Positions 22,795 to 33,989 of a stretch of 64,000 bases of DNA are shown piece after piece. Below the pieces are notes generated by a model that ran no database searches, was not told where the DNA came from, and worked only from the letters and a program-made list of their open reading frames with translations. Each line of letters starts with the position of its first letter. The stretch's first letter is position 1. The DNA is taken from positions 6,842,501 to 6,906,500 of the forward strand of contig NC_091247.1 in NCBI RefSeq assembly GCF_042477335.2, written 5' to 3'. This stretch comes from Ovis canadensis (Eukaryota; Chordata; Mammalia; Artiodactyla; Bovidae). A program made the translations under genes and the position numbers.

Positions 22795-23310
22795 AGCATG
22801 ACCAACCTAGACAGTGAGTTAAAAAGCAAAGACAGCACTTTGCTGACAAAGGTCCGCATAGTCAAAGCTATAATTCTTCCAGTAGTCATGTACGGATGTG
22901 AGAGCTGGACCATAAAGAAGGCTGAGCCTCAAAGAATTGATGGCTTTTGAACTGTGGTGTTGGAGAAGGCTCTTGAGCGTCCCTTGGACAACAAGGAGAT
23001 CAAACCATCTTAAAGGAGATCATTCCTGAATATTCATTGGAAGGACTGATGCTGAAGCTGAAATTCCAATACTTTGGCCTCCAGACGCGAAGAACTGACT
23101 CATTGGAAAAGACCCTGATGCTGGGAAAGATTGAGGGCAGGAGGAGAAGGGGACGACAGAGGATGAGGTGGTTGGATGGCATCACCCGCTCGATGGACAT
23201 GAGTCTGAGTAAGCTCTGGGAGTTGGTGATAGACAAGGAAGCCTGGCGTGCTGAGGTACATGGGGTCACAAAGAATCGGACACGACTGAGTGACTGAACG
23301 ACTCACCTGT
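22795..23310 (+). mobile_element. BovB 3' fragment
   Basis: About 515 bases, from CATGACCAACCTAGACAGTG to GACTGAGTGACTGAACGACT. Confidence 0.88.
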
Positions 23311-23929
23311 TCAGTGATGCCTCAAACAACACGCGTGTGCACGCAATGAATGAATGAATCAGTTCAGTTCAGCCAAATGAGTGAATGGATTAATGAATTA
23401 CATCCAGTGTTCTGGGAACCAAATAGCAAGGCATCGCTTGGAAGGGGACTGGGAGGGATGGAGTTTCACATACAGTCTTTTGGGGGAAGGTGGAAAGACC
23501 TGTTTTCTGTAGCCTGATCTTGAGGGAAATAGGGAACAAAGGGTCAATTTGTCTTTTCTCCAATTTCTGGGATGTTTTCCTGGCCTTTCTTCCCTCGCCT
23601 GGGATGCACACCCGGCCACCTGATTTGAGTTGTGAGAACCGTGCTTCAGGTCCTGGGAGGCAGCCAGATGTCCAGCCACGCGGGGAGGACCTTGCATCTT
23701 GAGGCATCTCTTGCTTCCAAGCCCACGGGGTTAGAGGTGGGGGGCATGGAGGGGTGCTGGCCTCAGGGAGGGCAGGGCTGGCCTGTACTCTCTCAAAGGT
23801 GAGTCTGTCCTCTGCCATCCGCACAGACCAGGCGTTCCCCAAGGGCAGGGGGCGCAGCAGATCCAGGTCTGAACATCGCCCTCACTTACGACTTCCTCAG
23901 TTCATGCTTCACGGGATCGTGAAAAGGAT

Positions 23930-24040
23930 GCAGACTCTGAGGCTCCAAACCTCGGCTCCTCCGCCCACTGTGGACCCTTGGCAAGTCATGCAACCACTCA
24001 GAGCCTCAATATCCCCAGCCGTCTTGAGAATGGCAGACTC
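23930..24040 (+). mobile_element. MIR fragment
   Basis: GGCAAGTCATGCAACCACTC and AGCCTCAATATCC, forward MIR core. Confidence 0.6.
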
Positions 24041-24079
24041 CCCATCTGACCTTCTCACGTGATCAGCTACGCTGCTGCC

Positions 24080-24185
24080 ATCACTTCCCTAAACCCTTAA
24101 AACCACCCCACAAGGGGCACGATTCTCCTGCCCCTGACAAACACGCCAGAGAGAAGACGACACTTGCCAAGGTCACACAGCTGGC
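24080..24185 (-). mobile_element. MIR fragment
   Basis: Ends with CTTGCCAAGGTCACACAGCT, the reverse MIR core. Confidence 0.55.
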
Positions 24186-24499
24186 CAAGCCCCAGCTCCG
24201 GCCCTTGAGTGGACAGCTGAGATGTCCTGTCCAGCAACTATCCCCTTGCAAAGAGACCCCTGGATTACTGGTTCTCTTCTGCAAGAGGAGAGGGCTGAAG
24301 ACTGGGTTGGAGGAGGATGGGAAGGCAGAGAAGGAGGCCCCCAGGTCCACAGGGTGCCAGAGGGGAGGCCCAGGAGGGAAGGGGAGGGGTGCCAGGCACT
24401 CCCGAGGGTCCTTGCCCACCTGGGGTGGGGGGGCGGCCAGGGCCTGAGCCCTGGACGATGGCTGGCTGCCCGCTGGCTGGACCAGCCGCCCGAGGCACC

Positions 24500-24790
24500 A
24501 TCTTGAGAGCATTAGGGGCTGCTGTTCACAGATGTTTTCTGTTACGTGTTATTTGTTAGTCTAATGAAAGGAGGTGCACGGGCTTTCAAGACCTCGGAGT
24601 TCTGCGGGGGTTTTATATGGGAGGCCCGCGCGGAGCTCTGGCGGCAAGAGGAGGCCGCGAGGCCCCTGCCAGGCGCGCCCGGCGGCTCCTGCTTTGATTC
24701 CGAGGTTTGCAGCCATCCGCGTGGTAATTCTAGCTCTGGTTAAATGTCATTTTTAATAACGCCATCTCTGGCATGTAAACGGCTGCGCCC
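24500..24790. promoter_or_regulatory. Candidate conserved non-coding element
   Basis: Unique, non-repeat sequence whose AT-rich blocks (TTACGTGTTATTTGTTAGTC, later GGTAATTCTAGCTCTGG and TTTTTAATAACGCC) stand out against the surrounding GC-rich DNA. No open frame or transposon explains it. Enhancer role is inference from composition only. Confidence 0.35.
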
Positions 24791-25562
24791 GCGGCAAGTG
24801 GGGCGGCTGGGAGTGGGAGGCTGGTGGGGGGGGGGGTGGCAGGGGGGATGTAGGTGGAAGGACAGGCAGGGAGTGAGGCAGGATTGGGGACCTGTGGACA
24901 AAACCCCCAGTGATGGTGGTCAGCTTCCTGGGGGCATGGATGCCCTATCCTGCAGACCACTGCGAGGAAAGCCTGTGGTGTTGTGAGGGGCAGAGAGGGT
25001 GGGGGGACAGGGAGGAGCAGGACAGACAGGCCGGACAATGGGAGGGGGCTTTTCCAGTGATGAGTGATAGAGACCCCCAGCTCAGGCTTCTGACCCCCAC
25101 CCCCGACCCCGTCACCCTGGCAGCAAGAGGGAGTCAGGATGCTCGAGGGGAAGAGACAGGATCTTCCACGTGGGAATGCCCCCTTCAGTCCAGCTCTGGG
25201 AGCCTTGGGCTGGTGCCCAGTGAGTGCCCACTGAGTGCTGGGAGATGCTCGCCAGTGACTGCACTCCCCTAGACCCAGCTGTGCGGCTTACAGTACAGTC
25301 GGGTCTCTGCGGGGCGGAGGCCGGGCTGGGCCTTGGAGCAGCAAACACCACCCCCCCACACACACATACTGGCCCCTTCTAGATGCTTCCAAATGATGCC
25401 AGTCCTCCCTGGCGGCTCCAGTGGGCCTCTCCATCCTCTCACGAGAGGACCATTATCCCCCCCGGCAAACTGAGGAGGATGACAGAGGGGCAGAATCAGC
25501 CCTGGAAGGAGCTTCCGAGAGCACAGCAGTGCACACGCTTTGATGCCTATAACAATGACTAG

Positions 25563-25773
25563 CTGTTCCGTAGTCGCTCAGTCATGTCCGACTCTTTGCC
25601 ACTCCATGGACTATAGCCCCGCCAGGCTCCTCTGTCCGTGGGAATCCCCAGGCAAGAATCCTACAGTGGGTTGCCATGCCCTCCTCCAGGGGCTCTTCTT
25701 GACCCAGGAACAGAACCTGAGTCTCCTGTGTTGGCAGGCAGATTCTTTATCGCCGAGCCACCTGGGAAGCCCC
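25563..25773 (-). mobile_element. Bov-tA SINE
   Basis: Complete minus-strand copy ending GAGCCACCTGGGAAGCCCC. Confidence 0.87.
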
Positions 25774-26944
25774 CAAAATGACTAGGACTGTGCCAAACGC
25801 AGAGGCCCAGGTCCGGGCTCCAGAGGGCTTCCTTCCCCAGGCCGGGACATGGGAATGTGCATTTCACCTGCTCCCAGGTTGATTCGAATGCAGTGATTCC
25901 TGGGCCCAGGTATTGACAAACAGAAGGTCCGACCCCCTCACCTGGGGACACTGAGGCACACAGAGTCAGGGAGTGTCCCGAGTTGCAGGGCTGGGCGGGT
26001 CCCGGTTCCTGACTCTTAGTCCTTCTCCTCCTCCTGCCTCCAGGGCAGCCTTGTCATCTCAGCTCTGGGTGGAAAAGCTTTTGCGGAAGCTTCCAGGTCT
26101 TGCAGTCCCTGGGCATCCCGCTCTCACTGCCCTGACCTCCCCCCAACCCAGAACCTTCTCCAAAGACCACAACGCCCCCAGCAGCCCCCGCCACCCATCC
26201 TCAGGCGGCCAGGTCCCATCCCAGCTTCTCAACTCCTCTGCAACTCACCGGCCCAGCATCCTTCCAAAGTCCCCATGCCCCTGCCCCCAGACTGGAAGGT
26301 CCCGGCTGCACCTCCCAAGCAAAAGAAAGCGGAAAGGATCACAAAGAGGGACCCGAAGTAATGTCTTCCAGAGCTGGCTTCAGTTTTAGGACACAATAAA
26401 AAATATCATGAGCCATAAAGGGCCCCAGGTGGACGGCGTCCTGTCATCACGGGGGCCCCTCGGAGCTGTGCTGGGAGCAAGCGGCTTCCCACATGCGGAA
26501 GGGACACGGGGCGAGGGGCCTGGCTGGTGAGGGGGGTGGCCAGCCCGAGCATCGGGGTCACATATTCAGTGACCTTCATTGCCAGGACACCTGGAGATTC
26601 CCTGGCTACCGGGGAGGCACGGCCTCTCACTAGCAGCAGCTCGGCTCTCTCTGGGCAGTGAGCACCCTGCCCTCTTGCCTCTGGGGGCTGCCAGGCACCC
26701 TGTCTCCCTGCGTCTGCTCAGCATGGGCGCCTGCCGAGACTACTTTCCCCAACTCTGTCTAAACAGGAAGCTCCCACGGTGCCTTTCTACTCACCACCTC
26801 GCAAAAGGCACTTAACCCCTGGCCCTGTCCAGGCGTGATCTGGCTGCAATCTGACTGCTGGTCTGTCCTCCAGCGGCCTGCGGCCACCCTGGCTGTCAAG
26901 AGCCTGGACCTGATCATTTGGGCCAGGCTGGAGCCTTAGGGACA

Positions 26945-27015
26945 GGGGCGTGAGGGTGAGTGTGTGTGTGAGAGAGAGCGTATGTGTGTGAGTGGTGGTC
27001 GTGTGTGTTGAGGCG
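26945..27015. repeat. Imperfect TG-rich simple repeat
   Basis: GTGAGTGTGTGTGTGAGAGA and related units. Confidence 0.75.
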
Positions 27016-27292
27016 GGTGGTATGTATCTCTGTGTCCGTGAGTCTGGGAAAGCCACCATGTGGCTCCCAAATGCCAGTCAGAGTTATCACCGACCCACTG
27101 CAAAATGAGGAAAATAGGGGCAACTTGCAAGCTTTCTGGTTAAGCCAAACTAAGTCTGTTTCAGGACCATTCTTGACTCTGAGATGAAGATAATGAGAGG
27201 TGCTCACTTGGATAAATGGATGGGGGCAGCAAGATGACAGGTGTTGTCAGTAAACGGCTTTTCTTGGCCACTTAAAACTGTTTCAGTTTATC

Positions 27293-27398
27293 TTTAATTT
27301 TTTGGCCATGCTACCTGGCATGCCATCCGGGGACTGAACTCATGCTCCCTGACGTGGAAGCAAGGAGTCTTAACCACTGGATGGCCAGGGAAGCCCCT
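27293..27398 (-). mobile_element. CHR-type SINE
   Basis: TTTTTTGGCCATGCTACC to GGATGGCCAGGGAAGCCCC. Confidence 0.78.
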
Positions 27399-27929
27399 CT
27401 TGGCAACTTCTTAAACTGCCCCGCTCTATGCCAGCTCTTCGAAGTGCCTGGAAATTCTCACCAGGGCTTGAGATCTGAAAGTCTAAGCAGCTGGTAGGAG
27501 CTGAAGGAGAGACACATAGTCGGTGATCAGAAAATCACTGCTGAATGCGTGAGTGAGTGAATATGGGAGCGGGGGGTAGATTGGAGAAGTCTTATTGATG
27601 GTCCTCAGTCAGGGACCGTCCACAGCTCTCCCCTGTCCACGTGGCCATTCTGGATGCTTCCAGGCAGGACTTCCACTCACTCTTATATCTTCCAAGCCCC
27701 CACCCCCAAGCCAGACAGTCCCCATGCTGCCAGGCCTGACCGCCTCACCCCAACCCCCAACCCCGGGACCCAGGCCACATTGCTGAGAACGTGGAGAAGA
27801 CCCCTCCCCCAGCTGCCTTGTGGTCCCTGAATGCAGCCTACACCAGCCTGGGAGTGGACATCCCTGGTCGGAGCACCCAGCATTCTGGGGGCTCCAGGGG
27901 TGGCTTCGGCCAGCAGTGGAGAGCAGGGG

Positions 27930-28085
27930 TTTGGGGACAGGTCTGGGCTGGAATCCCATATTCATTCGTGTGACTTTGGCAACCACTCAGCTTCTCTGAG
28001 CCTCGGTTTCTCTCTCCATAAAATGGGTATAATAACAAGACCCACTTCTGGTTGGTGGGAAGACTATGACGGGTGAAGCACGGGG
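27930..28085 (+). mobile_element. MIR
   Basis: GTGTGACTTTGGCAACCACT, then CCATAAAATGGGTATAATAA. Confidence 0.72.
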
Positions 28086-28699
28086 GTGCCCCTGGCCAGC
28101 AAACAGTAACCGGTCACCCTCACCACGTGCCATCAAAGGCACCTGCCTTCCCCTCAACTCCCATGGCCTCTAGCCCCAGGGTGCTACCCTGCTCAGGTTC
28201 CAACACCGAAGCTCCGTTTGTAGGATGTGTTCAGGGCAGCACTGGCTCCTTAAATTACTCCCAAGTTTCACTCCCACCTGAGATCAGCCCCTCCCCTTTG
28301 GGTCTGGCACACCAGGAAGGCCTCCCAAGTTTTGCCTTGTCGAGGCCGACCTCATATCCCTGCCCAGGACAAGACACTGAGAACCCTTCTTGCCTGTCTC
28401 TATCCACTTAGAAACCTAACACAGCTGAGGGTCATCCCAGCGCCCCACTCTGTGCCAGACCTCAGGACCTCCCTGACTGCTTTGATCCCCAAACCTCAGT
28501 CTCCGCAACAAGCAGGTAGGGCTTCCCCTGCCCCACCCCTCCAGCCCCAACACTGCGCTGTGCAGGAGAGGCCTGGACAAAACAAAGCCCACCCCTCCCT
28601 CCACAGCCAGGAGACCTCAGGCTGGTTACTTTGCCTCTCTGTGTTGCCCCTATAATAGGAATGGCAACCACTAGCCCGGACTGACTCACAGTGAGCATC

Positions 28700-28850
28700 A
28701 CCATGAGCTGTAAAGGAGGCCCTTTATTGAGCACCTACTATGCTCCGGGCATGGTCTCCCACATCCTATAAGGGACATCACTGTCCATCATCCCCATTTC
28801 ACAGATAGCAACACTGGGCCGCAGGGAGCTTCCCGGGCCTCAAGGGGGCC
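28700..28850 (-). mobile_element. MIR
   Basis: TTTATTGAGCACCTACTATG, later CCCATTTCACAGATAGCAAC. Confidence 0.7.
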
Positions 28851-29559
28851 AGCAGGCATTATCACTGCTGCTGCAAAGTCACTTTTCTGGAGTCTTCTGG
28901 AAGGGAACAGTGGAAGCTCCTGCCCTGTTGAGCTTCTATGGACCCTTGTGGGAGTGTCCGGTGGTCCCAGGCCCCCGTGCCAGGCTGGCAAGCTCTACTC
29001 AGATGATCTATTAAATAGAGCAGCAAGACCACCCTGGAACCATGGGCCATGCACGAACTAGCCAGAGTCCTCCCTGCTGACAAAAAGCCCGAGCTGCGGA
29101 TCACGGGCCCCTCCTACCAGGCGTCCAGCCGTTCTCAGACTGAATGCCCTGGGCTCTCAGCTCCTACGCCTGGTTCCTACGCCTGCTTCCTCAGCTCGCA
29201 TCACTCCTGTCTCCCTGCCCCTGGGCATGTGCTGAGGGAGGCTCTCACCTGTCGTGGGGAGGGGCAGGTCCAGGCTCAGCCAGGACCCAGGGCTCAGAGA
29301 TGCCACCTCTCTGGGGAGATGGGCCCATCCCAGGGCAATTTCTCAGCCCAGATCGAATCATGGAGGAGAGACAGGAGGTGTCCCACAGACACCTGCGTGC
29401 TGCCTCCCATCCTTCAGGTCGGGGCCTGGAGGTCACACACGGAGAGACGAGCCAAAGCCAGGAGCTGGACCCGGGTGTCCCGACCGCCCTCTTCCCGGGC
29501 TCATTCACAGCAGATTGCTCTGTCTCCCCACCCGTGCCCCTGAGAGGAAATGGATGGAG

Positions 29560-29590
29560 GGAAAGGAAGGAAGGGAAGGAAGGAAAGCAG
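29560..29590. repeat. (GGAA)n-like short tandem repeat
   Basis: Imperfect GGAAG/GGAA units just before the L1. Confidence 0.75.
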
Positions 29591-29756
29591 GCTTGTCTTT
29601 AAAAGGTCGGTTCTGAAGAAACACTTTTGTCTTTATCACCTACCGGCCCCGCCCCTGTCTCACAGGCTGGCATCTGGTACCACCCTCGTCTCCCTTCTCC
29701 ACGGCCCCAGAGGCTGCCGCTGCCATCTTTCAGAGCCAGTTAGAGGGAGGCTGGCT

Positions 29757-30310
29757 AAAAAGTCAGATGTGGAAGACAGTACGGCGGTTCTCAAAAAACT
29801 CAACATAGAATTCCACTTCTGGCCCCTCAAAGAACTGAAAGCAGGGACCACACCCACGTTCCCAGCAGTATCATTCACAGTCGCCCAACGGCAGAAGCAA
29901 CCGAGTGTCCACTGGTGGGGGAACGGGGAAATCAAATGCGAACTGTTTTCAACATGGTGGAATACTACTCAACCTTAAAAAGGAAGGAGATTCTAACACG
30001 TCATGTACACATCGTGAGAACATTATGCTAAGTGAAATAAGCTAGGCAACAGAAGGACGGGTACTGGACGATTCCGTATCTATGAGTCCTGAGGGTTGTC
30101 TAGTTCATAGAGACAGAAAATAGTGGTTGCCAAGGGCTGGGGGAGGGCGGATGGGGAGTTAGTGCTCAATGGGGGGCAAAGTTTCAGCTGGGGAAGACGG
30201 AAAACGTTTTGGAGCTAGATGGTGAGGGTGATGGTACAAGGATGCGAATGAACTTCACGCCCTTAAACTTGACGCTCCAAAATGACTGAAACAGTAAACC
30301 ATGGTAGATG
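29757..30310 (+). mobile_element. L1 3'-end fragment (older L1M-type)
   Basis: Collinear with the L1 ORF2 end and 3'UTR: ACAGTACGGCGGTTCTC, CATGGTGGAATACTACTC, GTGGTTGCCAAGGGCTG, CCCTTAAACTTGACGCTCC. Confidence 0.8.
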
Positions 30311-30689
30311 TATCTGACCACAAGAAAAATCCAAAAACTAAAGGCCAGTTGGCCCATCTCTCAAACTCAGTGGTCCCTTCAGGCCTCCCACTCAGATACT
30401 TGGCCTTGCCCGGCACCACTGGCAAGGGGGAGAGGGATGTGCCCACCCAAGCCAGGCGTGTCCGTGGCTTCCTTTTGCCAATCAACAGAGGTGACTCAGA
30501 GAACAGTTCCGTGGGGGTAGCCCAAACCCCCGGCCCAGGGCCCCAGCCCGCCCCAGCTCAGCCTGTGCCCTCAGGCTCCAAGGGCCCCACTCGGATCTCT
30601 GAGAAGGGAACCCACTGGGTTCAGGAGATTTTCCTAAACAGGTCGCAGCCCCACTGGGGCCAGGCAGCCTCCCTGGGTTGCGGGCTTCA

Positions 30690-31140
30690 TCCCTGCCGGG
30701 CTCCAGGGGTTTCGTTTATTTTCAGTGCATCCGCATTCCTGTTTCCGCCCTGCCCACAGGAGGGAATGTTTTAAGGAAAATCTCAGTTATTAATGTGGTT
30801 TCTTTTGTTGTAAGTCACTGCGAAGGCAGCAAACGAGAGTTTATTTTCCTAACGTGCTTGGCATAGCTCGGCGCCCCGGCCCAGACCTCAGCGTTTGACT
30901 TGGGAGGAACCCGAGACCCTGGTTTGCTCTGAGTCACCAGCGAAGCCACAACCTTCCCGGTCAGTTCCAGGGGGGAGCCTGGTCCAGGGAAATCATTGGC
31001 AAGAATAGGCTAGATCTACTGATGACTGTGAAAACGAAAGATTGAAAAATCTATTCAAACATTTTTGAGACTGCTAACCCGACAGGTTGAAAATACATCA
31101 ATTTTCTAACTCATCGGTTTCCCCATTAACCTTTATTTTT
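30690..31140. promoter_or_regulatory. Candidate conserved non-coding element
   Basis: Unique AT-rich segment with TTATTAATGTGG, TTCTTTTGTTGTAAG (SOX-like) and TTTATTTTTCTAATAAGG motifs, directly before a Bov-tA SINE. It sits 3.5 kb inside PRRX2 intron 1. No coding potential seen. Confidence 0.35.
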
Positions 31141-31167
31141 CTAATAAGGGTCACCCCATCTTTTTAT

Positions 31168-31375
31168 GGGCTTCCCAGGTGGTACCGTGGTGAAGAATTC
31201 GCCTGACAATGCAGAAGATGTAGGTTCAATCCCTGGGTGGGGGAAGATCCCCTGGAAGAGGAAACGGCAACCTGCTCCAGTATCCTTGCCTGGAGAATCC
31301 CGTGGACAGAGGAGCCTGGCGGGCTGCAGTCCATGGGTCTGAAGAGAGTCGGACCCAACTAAGCGACTGAACATG
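31168..31375 (+). mobile_element. Bov-tA SINE
   Basis: Complete plus-strand copy (GGGCTTCCCAGGTGGTACCG to CCCAACTAAGCGACTG). Confidence 0.88.
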
Positions 31376-31914
31376 CACGCATCTCTCTTTGGTTTCAGTC
31401 GCTGCCTTTGGATCTGGAAACAGCTCCAGAATCCACAAGAAAAACGTACTTCCAAGCGTGTCCACATCCTCAGCGAGGGGCCAGGACTCCCTCGGGGTCC
31501 AGAACTGGAGAATGAAACCACAGCCTAGGGCTCACGGCTGCTGGCCTGGGGACCAGAGTCCCAGCACCCCGAGGTTTGGCTGCCCGCTTATTAAAGGGGC
31601 CCTGTGACGCAGGCTGGGCTCATGAGGATGGGGACGGGAGGTCCCTTCTCCTCCACCTTTGGAGACTTCAGGAGTTGGGAATCCAGCCGCAGTGGGAGGG
31701 GGCACCTGCTAGAAAGAGGAAGTAGTGGAGCAGGGCAGGGTGCCAGCCTCTCCTCCATCCACCTTCCTGCTTGGGGGCCCGGACCCCTGAGCAAGCCAAT
31801 GGATTCTCTCTCCCAGGCAGGGCTGCCCCAGAGCGCCCCCAGTCCTGCCCCCCTGCTGCCTGGCAGCGGGCACCGCTGGAATGCACCCAACTGGCCTTGG
31901 GGAGCTGCTTGACT

Positions 31915-32140
31915 CGACATAAAACATTTGGGTTTCATGGCCTAGAGATTTGTTTTCAGTCTAAGGAATGAGTATAGGGTTACCTCCTTTTAATTTTGCC
32001 AAGCAAGGACATTAAAATAAAACCATCTCCAGCCATTATCCCTGTTTCATAAAAGAAAGTGCATTTTAACACCAAAAGTGAGCTAGGAAAGATGCAACCT
32101 CAAACAGAGAATTCTTTAAGCTAGGTTTTTGAGCTTCAGG
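31915..32140. promoter_or_regulatory. Candidate conserved non-coding element
   Basis: Unique AT-rich stretch (CATAAAACATTTGGG, CCTTTTAATTTTGCC, GGACATTAAAATAAAACC) flanked by GC-rich sequence, about 2.2 kb downstream of PRRX2 exon 1. Confidence 0.3.
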
Positions 32141-33989
32141 AACTCTCTGCAGTGTCCACGTTGGGCTTCCGTTTGTCTGTCTGTCGAGGCCTGGAGAAAA
32201 TGTCCCCAGGGGCTGCGGACCAGGAGGATGGGGCTGAGGTCTAGGGAGTAGGGGTTTCTTGAGCCTGGCCCTGACTCTGCCTGCGGCCCCCGGTCCCTCG
32301 CAGTGACGGAAGGAGACGCCCACCTCTGGGGGGCAGACTGGCCACTGCCCTCGGCCCTCTCCCGCCCGAGCCCACACCCGGGGGGGTCCTTTGTCTCCAG
32401 TGCCTGGGAATTCCCTGTGTGCAGAAGAGAAAGGGCTCCCGGGCCCTCAGTGAGGGAGACGCAATCCCAGGGGGGTTGCTGGGGAGGCCTGGCGGTTTGG
32501 GGGCTGCCAGAGGCCCTAGCCGAGCACTTGTGACCCCAGCTATTCTGGGACTCCCCCAGAAAAGCCCCCCACTGGGAGCCCTTCTAGTCTGTGAGCAGAA
32601 GAAGCAGGACCATCTCCTGTCCATCCCCACGGCCGCGGCCAGGGCAGAAGTCCACACCCACGGCGGCCAGGACTTGAGGACAAAGCCGCCCGGCCTCCTT
32701 CCTCCTCTCTCCACCCCACCTGTACTCCTTCTCCTTTCCTGCCTTTCTTCAACATGCTCCTCCTTCTGATCCCAGCCCCCAGGGGTCCCCCATGCCTCAG
32801 GGGAAACTCGGAGACCTCCCCTCTGCCCTGCGGGGAAGCTGGCTCAGAGCCAGCAGGAGACCCGACGACCACCACCAACCGGCTGGCAGGACCCACTCGA
32901 CACCAGAAAAGGGCACCCCACTTTTCTCTTGGCCCAAACCAGACACTGTCCTTCCACCAGGGAAACGCCAGCTCCCAGGAAGGAGTCAGCCTGCTTCCTG
33001 ATCCCCTGGGTGGGTGAACAGAGGCCAGAGGGGCCGGTGAGAGGCAGATGGACGCCACTGGGAAGGACCTGGAGGTCATGGCATGTGGCTGGCACCAGGC
33101 GGGCACCCTCTGAGACGCACCATGACAGTCAGGTCTGTGTCGGCCATACTTCTTGGGTACACCCAGGCTCCTGGACAAGGCTTCCGACAAGGCTGCTGAC
33201 GCCTCACCCTTTCCTGCATCTCCTCTCATTTGAAAAGTGGGGTACACAGCCACCCTGGGCTTCCTTGGTGCAGGAAGTTGGGGACCCCAGGGGCAGGTGG
33301 GAATGCTTCTGGAGTCAAGTGGGTGGCTCTTAAAGGGCCCAGAGTCTTCTGCAGGTCTTTCGGCTCCCCAGAGCTAGGAGAGCCGGCAGTGGTCTCAGAG
33401 GACCCCCACACTCCTTTCCAGGGGCCGGGGTGAGCTATGCGGACTCCAGCCCTCCCCCTCTCTCCAGCAAACTCTCCTCGGCCAGGATCTTTGCTTTATC
33501 TTCATCTCCTCTCCCAGCCACTCCCCCTCTTACCAAAGGCTCAAGACCCTGCAGTCCTCTGTGACTTTTTGAAGGAAAAAAAAAAAAACCACTTGGGTGG
33601 GTTGTTTGTTTTTAAAGCCCCTTCCTGATGACCTTTAACCTCGGCAGGGTAAGAGAGGCCTAGCTGGCTTTTCAGGGCTGGGCGGCTCCCCCGAGGGAGC
33701 TGCTAGCAGCGGGGCAAACTGGAGGGGGAGGGCAGCATCGATCGCCCAGCCAGGGCACCCTTCTTACAAAAGCCTAGCGGTCGCTGAGTTGGTGTCCCGG
33801 AGGAGAGGGGGGCAGAGTTGGAGACCCCGCTGTGCGACTAGGTCTCTTCGCCCCACTCGGAAGCCTCAGTTTCCCCAGCAATAATCGCACCCACTTCGCC
33901 CAGGCTGTTTGGGAGTGGGGGGCTCAAGGGGTGCCGCCCGGGGCAGGGCACAAGGCAGCAACAGCGCCGTTCTCCCGAAGACTGGAGGC

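Noticed and set aside
32540-33253. 237-codon minus-strand frame
   Set aside because: No recognisable domain or splice context, and alternative frames across the same DNA are similarly open.
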